Assembly (NCBI RefSeq): GCF_014117215.1
Contig: NZ_JACGXS010000005.1
Location: forward strand, 62,001-126,000
Source: Stenotrophomonas tumulicola
GTDB lineage: Bacteria > Pseudomonadota > Gammaproteobacteria > Xanthomonadales > Xanthomonadaceae
DNA length: 64,000 bases
Reading direction: 5' to 3'
The notes below the pieces were generated by a model. The model was given only the letters and a program-made list of their open reading frames with translations, ran no database searches and was not told the DNA's origin. Positions 52,466-62,247 of the stretch are shown one piece after another. The translations under genes were made by a program, and so were the position numbers. Within the stretch, counting starts at the first letter, position 1, and every line of letters begins with the position of its first letter.

Positions 52466-53113
52466 TCAGCGACAATGCGCGCTGGCCTGGTGGATGGCGT
52501 CGTGCAGCGCCTGCCGGTCCATGTCGTCCACGGCACCCTGGAAATACTGCATGTCCTGCCGGCCCAGCGCGCACGGGTCCACCGCATAACCGGGCGGCCA
52601 CAGGCCAAGGAACTGCGCCACGCCCTGCAACACCTGCTGTGGGCTCATCTGCGGCCGCATGCGGAAGTAGCGCGGTTTGGCCTGGAACGCGGGATGTAGG
52701 TCGCGGCGGCCGATCAGCTTCGGGGCCAGGGTGGTCGCATCGATACCGTCGCCGCCGCGCACCGCACCGGCGCGCAGTCCCAGGTCCAGCGGTGCTGGCG
52801 GCGTCTCCACGATGGCATCAGCGGTGGGACCGGTGGCGGCGGGCATCTGCGTCACCGGAGCACCCTGCCGGGCAGGGGGCGGCATTGCACGCTGCTGCCG
52901 GGATGTGGCCGCGGCCATGGAAACCGGTACAGGCGCAGGCGCCAGCCAGCGCAGGCTGGTGCGGTATTCGTCGGTGCGCTGGCTGCCGGCGCGCGTGGTC
53001 GACATCAGCCACCAGCCGATCAACGCATGCACGGCAATAACTACCAGCCAGGCCAGCAGGCGCTGGACAGCAGGCGGAGAAAATGGGGGGCGGGACAGGG
53101 CCAGTGTCGGCAT
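52466..53113 (-). CDS. Hypothetical protein with one membrane anchor
   Basis: The 215 residues include a membrane helix near the start (LLAWLVVIAVHALIGWWLM), then an Ala/Pro-rich spacer and a C-terminal region (RYFRMRPQMSPQQVLQGVAQ, VDPCALGRQDMQYFQGAVDD) with two cysteines. The layout is TonB-like, with anchor, Pro-rich linker and periplasmic end, but no TonB C-terminal motif is evident. The family is not recognised. It diverges from the transporter gene that follows. Confidence 0.6.
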   Translation of the reverse strand: MPTLALSRPPFSPPAVQRLLAWLVVIAVHALIGWWLMSTTRAGSQRTDEYRTSLRWLAPAPVPVSMAAATSRQQRAMPPPARQGAPVTQMPAATGPTADAIVETPPAPLDLGLRAGAVRGGDGIDATTLAPKLIGRRDLHPAFQAKPRYFRMRPQMSPQQVLQGVAQFLGLWPPGYAVDPCALGRQDMQYFQGAVDDMDRQALHDAIHQASAHCR

Positions 53114-53280
53114 CGGCGGTGCATCCGTGCAGGTACCTGGGCGCTGAGACTACCGATGTGCTGGAAAAGTTTCGTTGCCGGCCTCCTGCTGTCGGCTGGC
53201 GGTGTCCGATGAAACCAATGCGCCCGGGGCAGGGAGCCGCATGGCAGAATCCGGAACGCTCTTTGGCCACCCATCTGCCC

Positions 53281-54573
53281 ATGTCGTCCACCGCTGCACC
53301 TGTCTCCACCTCGTCCACGCCGGCCAATTCACCACAGCGCGTGCTGCTGGCCAGTTTGGTCGGCACCACCATCGAATTCTTCGATTTCTACATTTACGCT
53401 ACCGCGGCGGTGCTGGTGTTTCCGCACCTGTTCTTCCCGGAAAGCAGCGACAAGGCGGCGCTGTTGCAGTCGCTTGCCACCTTCGCCGTCGCGTTCATCG
53501 CGCGCCCGGTGGGGTCGGCGGTGTTCGGCCACTTCGGTGACCGCATCGGCCGCAAGGCCACGCTGGTGGCCGCGCTGCTCACCATGGGCCTGTCCACGGT
53601 GATGATCGGGCTGTTGCCCACGCATGCGCAGATCGGCCTGTGGGCGCCGGCGCTGCTGGCGCTGTGTCGTTTCGGCCAGGGCCTGGGGCTGGGCGGCGAA
53701 TGGGGCGGGGCGGTGTTGCTGGCAACGGAGAACGCACCGCCGGGCAAGCGTGCGTGGTACGGCATGTTCCCGCAGTTGGGGGCGCCGCTGGGGTTCCTGC
53801 TGTCGGCGGGCATCTTCCTGCTGCTTGGGCGGCTGCTGTCGGCCGACGACTTCCTGCAGTGGGGCTGGCGCATTCCATTCGTGGCCAGCGCGCTGCTGGT
53901 CGGGCTGGGGCTGTGGGTGCGCCTGAACATCCACGAGACCCCGGATTTCCAGAAGGCACTGGACGCGCATGCGCGGGTCAAGCTGCCGATGCTGAGCGTG
54001 CTGCGCGACCATGCCGCGCCGATGCTGCTGGGTACGCTGGGCGCGTTCGCCACCTTCGTGCTGTTCTACCTGATGACGGTGTTCGCGCTGGGCCATGGCA
54101 CGGCCGCGCTGGGTTACAGCCGCGAACAGTTCCTGCTGCTGCAGATGGTCGGCATCCTGTTCTTCGCTGCCGGCATTCCCATCTCCGCGCGCTACGGCGA
54201 TCGTTGGGGTACGCGGCGCACGATGATCATCGCCAGTGGGTTGATCGTGGTGTTCGGCGTGCTGCTGGCACCGATGTTCCAGGCGGGCAGTCCGTGGATG
54301 GTGCTGGCGTTCCTGTCGCTGGGGCTGTTCCTGATGGGGCTTACGTACGGCCCGTGCGGGACCTTCCTGGCCGAGATCTACCCGGTGCAGGTGCGCTATA
54401 CCGGCGCGTCGTTATCGTTCAACCTGGCCGGCATCCTGGGCGCTGCACCGGCGCCGTACCTGGCCACGTGGCTGGCCGAACGCTTTGGCCTGGTGGCGGT
54501 GGGGTATTACCTGTGCGCGGCCGCGCTGGTGACCATCTGCGCGCTGCTGGCACTGCAGCGGCGGGCGCAATGA
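53281..54573 (+). CDS. MFS transporter, metabolite:H+ symporter (MHS) family
   Basis: The 430-residue protein has 12 predicted helices. Family signatures are ASLVGTTIEFFDFYIYATAA at helix 1, FGHFGDRIGRKATL in loop 2-3 and FGQGLGLGGEWGGAVLLATE in helix 4-5. The MHS group (ProP, ShiA, KgtP) imports osmolytes or organic acids with protons. The substrate cannot be told from sequence. The ATG at 53281 (MSSTAAPVST) gives the normal N-terminus; the frame extends further up without a ribosome site. Confidence 0.9.
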   Translation: MSSTAAPVSTSSTPANSPQRVLLASLVGTTIEFFDFYIYATAAVLVFPHLFFPESSDKAALLQSLATFAVAFIARPVGSAVFGHFGDRIGRKATLVAALLTMGLSTVMIGLLPTHAQIGLWAPALLALCRFGQGLGLGGEWGGAVLLATENAPPGKRAWYGMFPQLGAPLGFLLSAGIFLLLGRLLSADDFLQWGWRIPFVASALLVGLGLWVRLNIHETPDFQKALDAHARVKLPMLSVLRDHAAPMLLGTLGAFATFVLFYLMTVFALGHGTAALGYSREQFLLLQMVGILFFAAGIPISARYGDRWGTRRTMIIASGLIVVFGVLLAPMFQAGSPWMVLAFLSLGLFLMGLTYGPCGTFLAEIYPVQVRYTGASLSFNLAGILGAAPAPYLATWLAERFGLVAVGYYLCAAALVTICALLALQRRAQ

Positions 54574-54610
54574 TGCCGGTGGACGGGGTATGGGCGTCGG
54601 AACGAAAAGC

Positions 54611-54814
54611 AGCGGGGCATGGCCCCGCTCTACCCGGTAGTGACGGGCCATGCCCGTCAAACAGGTAGCACCGGGTAGTGACGGGCCATGCCCGTCAAGC
54701 AGATAGCGCGCCGGTAGTGACGGGCCATGCCCGTCAAACAGATAGCACCCGGGTAGTGACGGGCCACGCCCGTCAAACAGGTAGCACCGGGTAGTGACGG
54801 GCCATGCCCGTCAA
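54611..54814. repeat. REP array: five direct GTAGTGACGGGCCATGCCCG units
   Basis: Five 24-base units start at 54637, 54675, 54714, 54753 and 54791, with spacings of 38, 39, 39 and 38 bases. Four are identical and one has CACGCCC. Spacers begin ACAGGTAGCACC or a close variant (AGCAGATAGCGC, ACAGATAGCACC). An inverted single unit of another subtype (AGCGGGGCATGGCCCCGCTC then TACC) precedes them at 54611-54635. Confidence 0.9.
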
Positions 54815-54825
54815 GCCGCCCCCCA

Positions 54826-56133
54826 TCATGCAACCAGATCGCGCAGCCTCACCAGCGCCATGGTGGCCACCAGCAACGGCATGCGCATCAGGCGGCCGCC
54901 GGGGAAGGGCCGCCGCGGGATGCGCTCGAACACATCCAGCCGCCCGGCCTGGCCGGCGATGGCCTCAGCGATGACCTGGCCGGCCAGGTTGGCCGCAGCC
55001 ACGCCATGGCCGGAGAAACCCTGCGCGAAGTAGATGTCCGGGGTGAGCCGGCCCCAGTGCGGGGCGCGGTGGGTGGTGATGTCCACGTAGCCGCCCCACA
55101 GGTAGTCCAGCGGCACGCCCTGCAGCTGCGGAAACACCGTCCACAGCCGGCGCTGCATCACCCTGGCCAGGCCCGGCGGCGGCAACGAGGAATAGCTGGC
55201 GCCGCCGCCGAACAGCACGCGATGGTCGTGGCTGAGGCGGAAGTAGTCCAGCACCAGGCCGGTATCGGACACCGCCATGTCGTTGCGGATCAATGCCCGC
55301 GCGCGCTCGGCACCCAGCACCGGGGTGGCACCGATGTAGGTGCCTACCGGCATGACATGGCGTTCCAGCTCCGGCGCGATATCGTCCAGCCATGCGTTGC
55401 CGGCCAGCAGGACGTGCGCGGCGTGCACCGTGCCAGTGGCGGTGCGCAGCGACGGACGGGGGTGCCGCAGCAGTTCCAGCACCGGTGTCTGCTCATGGAT
55501 GACGACGCCGGCCTGCAGGGCGGCATCGGCCAGCCCGTGGGCATAGGCCAGTGGATGCAGGTGGCCGCCGAGCGGGTCGAACATCGCGCCGAGGTAGCGC
55601 GGGCTGTCCAGTTGCGCGCGCAGGGTCGGCTGGTCCCACCATTGCACCGGGTAGTCATAGCGGTCGACCAGCGCGTCCATGCTTTGGCGCAACGTGCGGG
55701 CCTGGCGCGGACGGATCGGAACGCTGGCGTGTCCGGGCACCCAATGGCAGTCGATCCGGTGGCGGTCGATGCGCTCGCGCACCAGCTGCACGCCCTGGCG
55801 GGAGAAGTCGAACAAGGTGCGGGCGTCGTCCGTGCCGACCAGCGCCTCCAGTGTCTCCACTTCGCAGCCATAGCCGGACAGCACCTGTCCGCCATTGCGG
55901 CCGGATGCGCCCCAGCCGATGCGGCATGCCTCCAGCACCACCACGCGCAGGCCGCGCGCAGCCAGTTCCAGTGCCGCCGACAGACCGGTATAGCCGGCCC
56001 CGAGTATGGCCACGTCCACCTGCGTGTCGCCGTCCAGCGGCGGCAGCGGTGCACGCGGTGCCGTGCTGGCGGCATACCAGCTGGGCGGCAGGGCAGGGTC
56101 TTCGCGCAGGCGATGCGATGGGTCCATCGGCAT
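54826..56133 (-). CDS. FAD-dependent oxidoreductase, gamma-glutamylputrescine oxidase-like
   Basis: The 435-residue DAO-family flavoprotein has a dinucleotide-binding GAGYTGLSAALELAARG with the ribose-binding glutamate in VVVLEACRIGWGASGRNGGQ. It ends with the FAD-contact block YFAQGFSGHGVAAANLAGQV. GASGRNGGQ and the overall length match PuuB/OrdL, which oxidises gamma-glutamylputrescine to the aldehyde plus hydrogen peroxide. Divergence from the PuuA-like gene and the potFGHI genes beyond it support the putrescine assignment. The start is ATG 56133 or 56127. Confidence 0.82.
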   Translation of the reverse strand: MPMDPSHRLREDPALPPSWYAASTAPRAPLPPLDGDTQVDVAILGAGYTGLSAALELAARGLRVVVLEACRIGWGASGRNGGQVLSGYGCEVETLEALVGTDDARTLFDFSRQGVQLVRERIDRHRIDCHWVPGHASVPIRPRQARTLRQSMDALVDRYDYPVQWWDQPTLRAQLDSPRYLGAMFDPLGGHLHPLAYAHGLADAALQAGVVIHEQTPVLELLRHPRPSLRTATGTVHAAHVLLAGNAWLDDIAPELERHVMPVGTYIGATPVLGAERARALIRNDMAVSDTGLVLDYFRLSHDHRVLFGGGASYSSLPPPGLARVMQRRLWTVFPQLQGVPLDYLWGGYVDITTHRAPHWGRLTPDIYFAQGFSGHGVAAANLAGQVIAEAIAGQAGRLDVFERIPRRPFPGGRLMRMPLLVATMALVRLRDLVA

Positions 56134-56306
56134 AGTCTGGACCAGACAGGGCGGCAAGGGTGTGACTTCCCGGTGGTTGCCGCCTTCGATGTGCGTTATG
56201 GTCCGGCGCATGGCGTGGCGCCTCGGTCATGAACCCTGTTGTCACGCTGTGTTCCGCGCTTTCGGTCATGCTTGCCGGCAGCTACAACACCTGGACAGGA
56301 ACGCTC

Positions 56307-57704
56307 ATGAGTTCGCAAGCCCGCCCGCGAAAGTCACCAACGGTGGAAGAGGCGCAGGAAAGCAGCCTGTTGCACTGGCTGAAGGAGCGGCGCATCACCG
56401 AAGTGGAGTGCCTGGTACCGGACATCACCGGCATCGCGCGCGGCAAGATCATTCCGGCCGACAAGTTCTCCCACGACTATGGCACCCGGCTACCCGAGGG
56501 TATCTTCGCCACCACCGTCACCGGTGATTACCCGGACGACTATTACGAACTGACGTCGCCGTCGGATTCGGACATGGTGCTGCGGCCGGACCCGGAAACG
56601 GTGCGCATGGTGCCATGGGCCACCGATCCCACCGCGCAGATCATCCACGACTGCTATACCAAGGATGGGAAGCCGCACGAGCTGGCACCGCGCAACGTGC
56701 TGCGCCGCGTGCTGGATGCCTACGAAGAGCTGGGCCTGCGCCCGGTGGTGGCACCGGAGCTGGAGTTCTTCCTGGTGCAGAAGAACACCGACCCGGACTT
56801 TCCCCTGCTGCCGCCGGCCGGTCGTTCCGGACGCCCGGAGACGGCACGGCAGTCCTACTCCATCGATGCGGTGAACGAGTTCGATCCGATCCTGGACCTG
56901 ATGTATGACTACGCCGATGCGATGAAGCTGGACGTGGACACGCTGATCCACGAATCCGGTGCGGCGCAGCTGGAGGTCAACTTTTCCCATTCCAGTGCGA
57001 TGGACCTGGCCGACCAGGTGTTCCTGTTCAAGCGCACCATGCGCGAGGCGGCGATGCGCCATGGGGTGTATGCCACCTTCCTGGCCAAGCCGATGGAGAA
57101 CGAGCCCGGCAGCGCCATGCATATCCACCAGAGCCTGGTGAGGCACAGCGACGGCAGCAACGTGTTCGCTGGCGAAGGGCAGGGCGAAGGGGAACTCAGC
57201 CCGGTGTTCGCCCATTACCTGGGCGGGCTGCAGAAGTACGCGCCGCAGGCGATGGCCTTCTTCGCGCCGAACGTCAATTCCTACCGCCGGCTGGTGTTTG
57301 GCGAGGTGTCGCCGAGCAACGTGCATTGGGGGTTCGACAACCGCACCTGTGGGCTGCGGGTACCGATGGATACCCCGGACAACATGCGGGTGGAAAGCCG
57401 CTTCGCCGGTTCCGATGCCAACCCGTACCTGGCGATGGCCGCGACGCTGGCCTGCGGCCTGCTGGGCATGCGCGGCCAGCTGGCCCCCGACGCGCCGGTC
57501 AGTGGCAGTGCCAAGGAACTGGGTTACAACCTGCCGCGTTCGCTGGGTGAGGCGCTGGACGGGCTGGAGCAGTGCAGGGAACTGCAGGCGCTGCTGGGCG
57601 AGCGTTTCTGCCGCGCCTATATTTCAGTGAAGCGCAAGGAGTACGAGACCTTCTTCCGGGTGATCAGCTCGTGGGAACGCGAGTTCCTGCTGCTCAATGT
57701 CTAG
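56307..57704 (+). CDS. puuA: Glutamine-synthetase family, gamma-glutamylputrescine synthetase-like
   Basis: The 465 residues form a GS fold: an N-terminal beta-grasp (ITEVECLVPDITGIARGKII) and a catalytic domain with ELEFFL, GAAQLEVNF, SAMHIHQSL and NRTCGLRVPMDTPDNMRVES RFAGSDANPYLAMAA. The lack of the class I adenylylation loop and the LVPDITGIARGK start are typical of PuuA/SpuI-type enzymes, which ligate glutamate to putrescine. The ATG at 56307 has ACAGGA nearby. It diverges from the oxidase gene. Confidence 0.85.
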   Translation: MSSQARPRKSPTVEEAQESSLLHWLKERRITEVECLVPDITGIARGKIIPADKFSHDYGTRLPEGIFATTVTGDYPDDYYELTSPSDSDMVLRPDPETVRMVPWATDPTAQIIHDCYTKDGKPHELAPRNVLRRVLDAYEELGLRPVVAPELEFFLVQKNTDPDFPLLPPAGRSGRPETARQSYSIDAVNEFDPILDLMYDYADAMKLDVDTLIHESGAAQLEVNFSHSSAMDLADQVFLFKRTMREAAMRHGVYATFLAKPMENEPGSAMHIHQSLVRHSDGSNVFAGEGQGEGELSPVFAHYLGGLQKYAPQAMAFFAPNVNSYRRLVFGEVSPSNVHWGFDNRTCGLRVPMDTPDNMRVESRFAGSDANPYLAMAATLACGLLGMRGQLAPDAPVSGSAKELGYNLPRSLGEALDGLEQCRELQALLGERFCRAYISVKRKEYETFFRVISSWEREFLLLNV

Positions 57705-57714
57705 ACATTGTTCT

Positions 57715-57789
57715 GTAGCGCCGAGCCATGCCCGGCGGCTCGTTGTCCTGCGCCTCGGATACGCGCCGCCGAGCATGGCTCGGCGCTAC
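57715..57789. repeat. Paired GTAG-type REP element
   Basis: The units GTAGCGCCGAGCCATGCCCG and GCCGAGCATGGCTCGGCGC-TAC face each other across about 30 bases, between puuA and potF. Confidence 0.8.
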
Positions 57790-57922
57790 CGATTCTTCCG
57801 GCCACGCCCCCATCGCCGACCCGTCACACGCAGCGTGACTGGATGATCCGGCGCCCCGGCGTTAGGCTGGCAGCCGTCGCCGGCCCCTGCAGGCCGGCCC
57901 CACCTGGAACTGGAGCCCCCCG

Positions 57923-59038
57923 ATGAAGCTGCGCACCCTTTCGCTCGGCCTTGCCACTGCCTTGCTTGCTGCCTGTGGCGGCGGTGATGGTGCTGGACAG
58001 GCACAGGACAGCAAGGTCCTGAACGTCTACAACTACAGCGATTACATCGCCGAGGCCACCATCCCGGACTTCGAGAAGGAGAGCGGGATCAAGGTCACCT
58101 ACGATGTGTTCGACAGCGATGAGATGGTCGAGACCAAGCTGCTGGCCGGCAACAGCGGCTACGACGTGGTGGTGCCCACGCTGAATTTCTTCGGCAGGCA
58201 GATCCAGGCCGGCGTGTTCCTGCCGCTGGACAAGTCGAAGATCCCGAACCTGGCCAAGCTGGACCCCAAGGTGATGCAGCGCATCGCCACCCAGGACCCG
58301 GACAACAAGTACGGCGTGCCGTACATGATCGGCACGACCGGCATCGGCTACAACGTGGACATGTTGAAGGAGCGTTTCGGTGGCAGCGCCGACATCGCCA
58401 ACAGCTGGGACCTGGTGTTCAAGCCGGAGAACATCGCCAGGATGAAGGATTGCGGCGTGACCATCCTGGACACGCCATCGGACATGATCCCCACGGCGAT
58501 GCATTACCTCGGCCTGGATCCGCACAGCAGCAATCCGGCCGACATCCAGAAGGCGGCCGAGCTGCTGAAGTCGATCCGCCCGTATGTGCAGAATTTCCAC
58601 TCGTCGCAGTACGTCGGGTCGCTGGCCAACGGCGGTACCTGCCTGGTGGTCGGCTGGTCGGGCGACATCATCCAGGCCCGTGACCGCGCCGAAGAAGCCG
58701 GCAACGGCGTACACGTGGCGTACTCGATCCCGCGCGAGGGCGCGCCGCAGTGGTTCGACATGCTGGCCATTCCGAAGGATGCCCAGCATCCGGAAGCGGC
58801 CTACCAGTTCATCAACTACCTGCTGGAACCGAAGGTGGCGGCGGCCAATACCGATTTCATCCACTACGCCAACCCGGTAAGTGAAGCGACCCCGCTGGTG
58901 GACGAAGCGATCCGCAACGACCCGACCATCTATCCGCCGGCCGACGTGGCCGAGAAGATGTTCACCTATGCGATCAACAGCCCGGAGACCGACAAGCTCT
59001 ACACCCGGCTGTGGACCGAGATCAAAACCGGTCGTTGA
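57923..59038 (+). CDS. potF: Putrescine-binding lipoprotein PotF
   Basis: The 371-residue SBP_bac family protein has a lipoprotein signal (ATALLAACGGG). LNVYNYSDYIAEATIPDFEK then TYDVFDSDEMVETKLLAGNS matches PotF. The serine-aspartate pair of the first ligand loop is kept, but the tryptophan in WSDY of E. coli PotF is tyrosine here, which may tune affinity. Further pocket residues appear in DTPSDMIPTA and VVGWSGDIIQA. GGAGCCCC precedes the ATG. It delivers polyamine to PotGHI. Confidence 0.88.
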   Translation: MKLRTLSLGLATALLAACGGGDGAGQAQDSKVLNVYNYSDYIAEATIPDFEKESGIKVTYDVFDSDEMVETKLLAGNSGYDVVVPTLNFFGRQIQAGVFLPLDKSKIPNLAKLDPKVMQRIATQDPDNKYGVPYMIGTTGIGYNVDMLKERFGGSADIANSWDLVFKPENIARMKDCGVTILDTPSDMIPTAMHYLGLDPHSSNPADIQKAAELLKSIRPYVQNFHSSQYVGSLANGGTCLVVGWSGDIIQARDRAEEAGNGVHVAYSIPREGAPQWFDMLAIPKDAQHPEAAYQFINYLLEPKVAAANTDFIHYANPVSEATPLVDEAIRNDPTIYPPADVAEKMFTYAINSPETDKLYTRLWTEIKTGR

Positions 59039-59073
59039 TTGCACGGCGGCGGGTGGTCCTGTGCGGGACGCTG

Positions 59074-59147
59074 GTAGCGCCGAGCCATGCTCGGCGGCTT
59101 GTGTCGATTGGGCGGGGCGGGTTCCGCCGAGCATGGCTCGGCGCTAC
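59074..59147. repeat. Paired GTAG-type REP element
   Basis: GTAGCGCCGAGCCATGCTCG faces GCCGAGCATGGCTCGGCGC-TAC across about 28 bases, within the potF-potG gap. The same arrangement occurs before potF. Confidence 0.8.
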
Positions 59148-59254
59148 TGCGGCGGCTGGCCCGGATTCGCGATCGCCACCTGCCGTCATATCCCCGTCGG
59201 CCCCTGGCCGGTAGAATGGCGCCCGCTGTCCACCGCCTGCTCCCGGAGCCCCCC

Positions 59255-60391
59255 ATGCCCGTTGAAGCCCTGCCGGAAGCCACCCTCGTCGATGCGAACG
59301 GTGAGCCCGGCTATCTGTCCATCCGCGACCTGCGCAAGGAGTTCGATGGTTTCGTCGCCGTCGACGACGTCAACCTGGATGTGCGCAAGGGCGAGATCTT
59401 CGCGCTGCTGGGCGGTTCGGGAAGTGGCAAGTCGACCCTGCTGCGTTGCCTGGGCGGCTTTGAAACGCCCACCACGGGCCGGATCGTGCTCGATGGCCAG
59501 CGGCTGGATGCGCTGCCGCCTTACCAGCGCCCGGTCAACATGATGTTCCAGTCCTACGCGCTGTTCCCGCATATGAGCGTGGAGCAGAACATCGCCTTTG
59601 GCCTGAAGCAGGACGGCATGGCCGGCGATGCGATCCGGCGCCGCGTGGGTGAGATGCTGGAACTGGTGCAGATGGGCCAGCTGGCCAAGCGCCGGCCGCA
59701 CCAGCTTTCCGGCGGCCAACAGCAGCGCGTGGCACTGGCACGTTCGCTGGCCAAGGGCCCGAAGCTGTTGCTGCTGGACGAACCGATGGGCGCGCTGGAC
59801 AAGAAACTGCGCTCACAGATGCAGCTGGAGCTGGTCAACATCATCGAAACCTCCGGGGTGACCTGCGTGATGGTGACCCACGACCAGGAGGAGGCCATGA
59901 CCATGGCCACGCGCATCGCGGTGATGGATGCCGGCTGGATCCAGCAGGTAGGCAAGCCGGACGAGGTATACGAACAGCCAGCCAACCGTTTCGTGGCCGG
60001 CTTCATCGGCTCGGTGAACACGTTTGAAGGCGTGATCGACGAGGACCTGCCGGAATACGTCACGGTGCGTACCCCCATGTTCCCGGCCCCCATCTACATC
60101 GCCCACGGCATCACCTGCTACGAGGGGCAGCCGGTTGCGTTCGCGCTGCGCCCGGAGAAGGTGATGATCGGCAAGGACGAGCCGGAAGGTGACACCAACA
60201 AAGCCCAGGGGGTAATCGAGGACATCGCCTATTTCGGCAGCCATTCGGTCTACCACGTGCGCCTGCCCAGTGGTGCCAAGGTGCTGGCCAATTTCGCCAA
60301 TTCGCAGCGCTGGGCCAGTGATGGGCTGACCTGGGGCGACCCGGTCTGGATGCATTGGCGCGACAACGACGGCGTGGTGCTTACCTCATGA
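59255..60391 (+). CDS. potG: Polyamine ABC transporter ATP-binding protein PotG
   Basis: The 378 residues comprise an ATPase domain with Walker A GGSGSGKST, signature [16 protein letters not shown], Walker B LLLDEPMGALD and the switch histidine of MVTHDQEEA. A TOBE domain follows (FALRPEKVMIG, HVRLPSGAKVL). SIRDLRKEFDGFVAVDDVNL fits PotG/PotA. It energises PotHI. GGAG lies eight bases before the ATG. The stop overlaps the potH start as ATGA. Confidence 0.92.
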   Translation: MPVEALPEATLVDANGEPGYLSIRDLRKEFDGFVAVDDVNLDVRKGEIFALLGGSGSGKSTLLRCLGGFETPTTGRIVLDGQRLDALPPYQRPVNMMFQSYALFPHMSVEQNIAFGLKQDGMAGDAIRRRVGEMLELVQMGQLAKRRPHQLSGGQQQRVALARSLAKGPKLLLLDEPMGALDKKLRSQMQLELVNIIETSGVTCVMVTHDQEEAMTMATRIAVMDAGWIQQVGKPDEVYEQPANRFVAGFIGSVNTFEGVIDEDLPEYVTVRTPMFPAPIYIAHGITCYEGQPVAFALRPEKVMIGKDEPEGDTNKAQGVIEDIAYFGSHSVYHVRLPSGAKVLANFANSQRWASDGLTWGDPVWMHWRDNDGVVLTS

Positions 60392-61299
60392 CCGCGGCCG
60401 CGCCCAAGCGCCGGCTGCCGGGATTGCGCGATGCGGTGATCGGCGTGCCGTACCTGTGGCTGCTGCTGTTCTTCGCGGTGCCGTTTGCGATCATCCTGAT
60501 GATCTCGTTCACCCATACCCGGGTCGGCTCGCCGCCGTATACGTGGCTGCTGCAGTACATGGATGGTGCGCTGTCGCTGAAGCTCAACCTGGAAAACTAC
60601 CTGCAACTGGTGCGTGACCAGCAATATGTGCTGGCCTACCTGAGCTCGTTCAAGATTGCCGCGGTCTCTACCCTGCTGACGCTGCTGATCGGGTATCCGA
60701 TGGCTTATGCCATCGCGCGCATGACTCCCTCTTCGCGCAACGTCATGATGATGCTGGTGGTGCTGCCGTCGTGGACATCGTTCCTGATCCGCGTGTATGC
60801 GTGGATCGGCATCCTCGACCGCAATGGCCTGTTGAACCAGTTGCTGCTGAAGATCGGCCTGGTCGACCAGCCGCTGCATATCCTGTACACGCCCACCGCC
60901 GCCTACATCGGCATCGTGTACTGCTACCTGCCGTTCATGGTATTGCCGCTGTACGCCAACCTGGTCAAGCACGACCAGCGCCTGCTGGAAGCTGCCTACG
61001 ACCTCGGTGCCAGGCCGTGGCAAGCGTTCCTGCGCATCACCCTGCCGCTGTCGAAGGCGGGCATCATCGCTGGCTGCATGCTGGTGATGATCCCGGCCGT
61101 GGGCGAATTCGTGATCCCGGAAATGCTGGGCGGGCCGGATACGCTGATGATCGGGCGCGTGCTGTGGGGAGAGTTCTTCAACAACCGCAACTGGCCGGTG
61201 GCCTCGGCGGTGGCGGTGGTGATGCTGTTGCTGCTGCTGGTGCCGATCTTCCTGTTCAACCGCTCCCAGCAGCGCCTGCTGGAAGGGAAGCAGGCATGA
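60388..61299 (+). CDS. potH: Polyamine ABC transporter permease PotH
   Basis: The 303-residue permease has six helices and the PotB/PotH signature LENYLQLVRDQQYVLAYLSS. The EAA loop is LEAAYDLGARPWQAFLRITL PLS, and PAVGEFVIPEMLGGPDTLMI GR is the most conserved C-terminal block. It is coupled on both sides by ATGA overlaps. It forms the membrane channel with PotI. Confidence 0.92.
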   Translation: MTAAAPKRRLPGLRDAVIGVPYLWLLLFFAVPFAIILMISFTHTRVGSPPYTWLLQYMDGALSLKLNLENYLQLVRDQQYVLAYLSSFKIAAVSTLLTLLIGYPMAYAIARMTPSSRNVMMMLVVLPSWTSFLIRVYAWIGILDRNGLLNQLLLKIGLVDQPLHILYTPTAAYIGIVYCYLPFMVLPLYANLVKHDQRLLEAAYDLGARPWQAFLRITLPLSKAGIIAGCMLVMIPAVGEFVIPEMLGGPDTLMIGRVLWGEFFNNRNWPVASAVAVVMLLLLLVPIFLFNRSQQRLLEGKQA

Positions 61300-62141
61300 G
61301 CACCCTGCGCGGTTACCGCTGGCTGGGCTGGGGTGCGCTGGCGCTGGGTTTCGCCTTCCTGTACCTGCCTATCCTGTTGCTGATGCTGTTTTCCTTCAAC
61401 AGCTCGCGACTGGCCTCGGTCTGGGCCGGGTTTTCCACCCGCTGGTATGGCGAACTGTTCAATGATCGCGCGTTGATGGATGCGCTGTGGATGAGCCTGA
61501 AGGTGGCCTTCTGGACGGCCTGTGCCGCCACGGTACTGGGCACCATGGCGGCGATGGTGATGACCCGGTTCCGCAACTTCCGCGGAAAATCCGCGTTCAG
61601 CGCGCTGATCACCGCGCCGTTGGTGATGCCGGATGTCATCCTGGGTTTCTCGCTGATGACCCTGCTGGTGTCGATGGGCAGCATCCCCGGCTTCCCGGCG
61701 CGCGGGGCGATGACCATCTGGATCGCCCACGTTACCTTCACCCTGTCCTTCGTGGCGGTGGTGGTGTCTTCGCGGCTGCAGGAGCTGGACATATCGCTGG
61801 AAGAGGCGGCGATGGACCTGGGGGCAAGCCGCCTTACCGTGTTCCTGAAGATCACCCTGCCGATCATCGCGCCGGCGCTGCTGGCCGGCTGGCTGCTGGC
61901 ATTCACCCTGTCGCTGGACGATGTGGTGATCGCCAGCTTCGTGGCCGGCCCCAGCTCGACCACGTTGCCGATGAAGGTGTTCGCCTCGGTGCGGATGGGC
62001 ATCAGCCCGAAGATCAACGCACTCGCCACGCTGATGGTGTCGGCCGTGGCGGTCGCGGCGGTAATCGGCTGGTTTTTCAATGCGCGCGCTGAAAAACGCC
62101 GGCAGGCCGACCTGCAGCTGGCGCGCCAGGACAACGGCTGA
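61296..62141 (+). CDS. potI: Polyamine ABC transporter permease PotI
   Basis: The 281-residue permease has six helices, starting with the FLYLPILLLMLFSFNSSRLA segment of PotC/PotI. The EAA loop is EEAAMDLGASRLTVFLKITL PII, followed by FTLSLDDVVIASFVAGPSST TLP. It completes the PotFGHI importer and overlaps potH by four bases. Confidence 0.92.
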   Translation: MSTLRGYRWLGWGALALGFAFLYLPILLLMLFSFNSSRLASVWAGFSTRWYGELFNDRALMDALWMSLKVAFWTACAATVLGTMAAMVMTRFRNFRGKSAFSALITAPLVMPDVILGFSLMTLLVSMGSIPGFPARGAMTIWIAHVTFTLSFVAVVVSSRLQELDISLEEAAMDLGASRLTVFLKITLPIIAPALLAGWLLAFTLSLDDVVIASFVAGPSSTTLPMKVFASVRMGISPKINALATLMVSAVAVAAVIGWFFNARAEKRRQADLQLARQDNG

Positions 62142-62247
62142 GGGCGCAGTGCTGTGTCGCATGCGGGCGGCCGGTGTGGACCGCCCCGGCAACATGCGGC
62201 TCACGGGGGGCGGCGCAGAATGGAGGCCTGTCTTCAGGAGCCCCCTC

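Noticed and set aside
54611..54814. Regularly spaced repeats that could suggest a CRISPR array
   Set aside because: The units are palindromic GTAG REPs and the spacers are nearly identical to each other, not unique; no cas genes are present.
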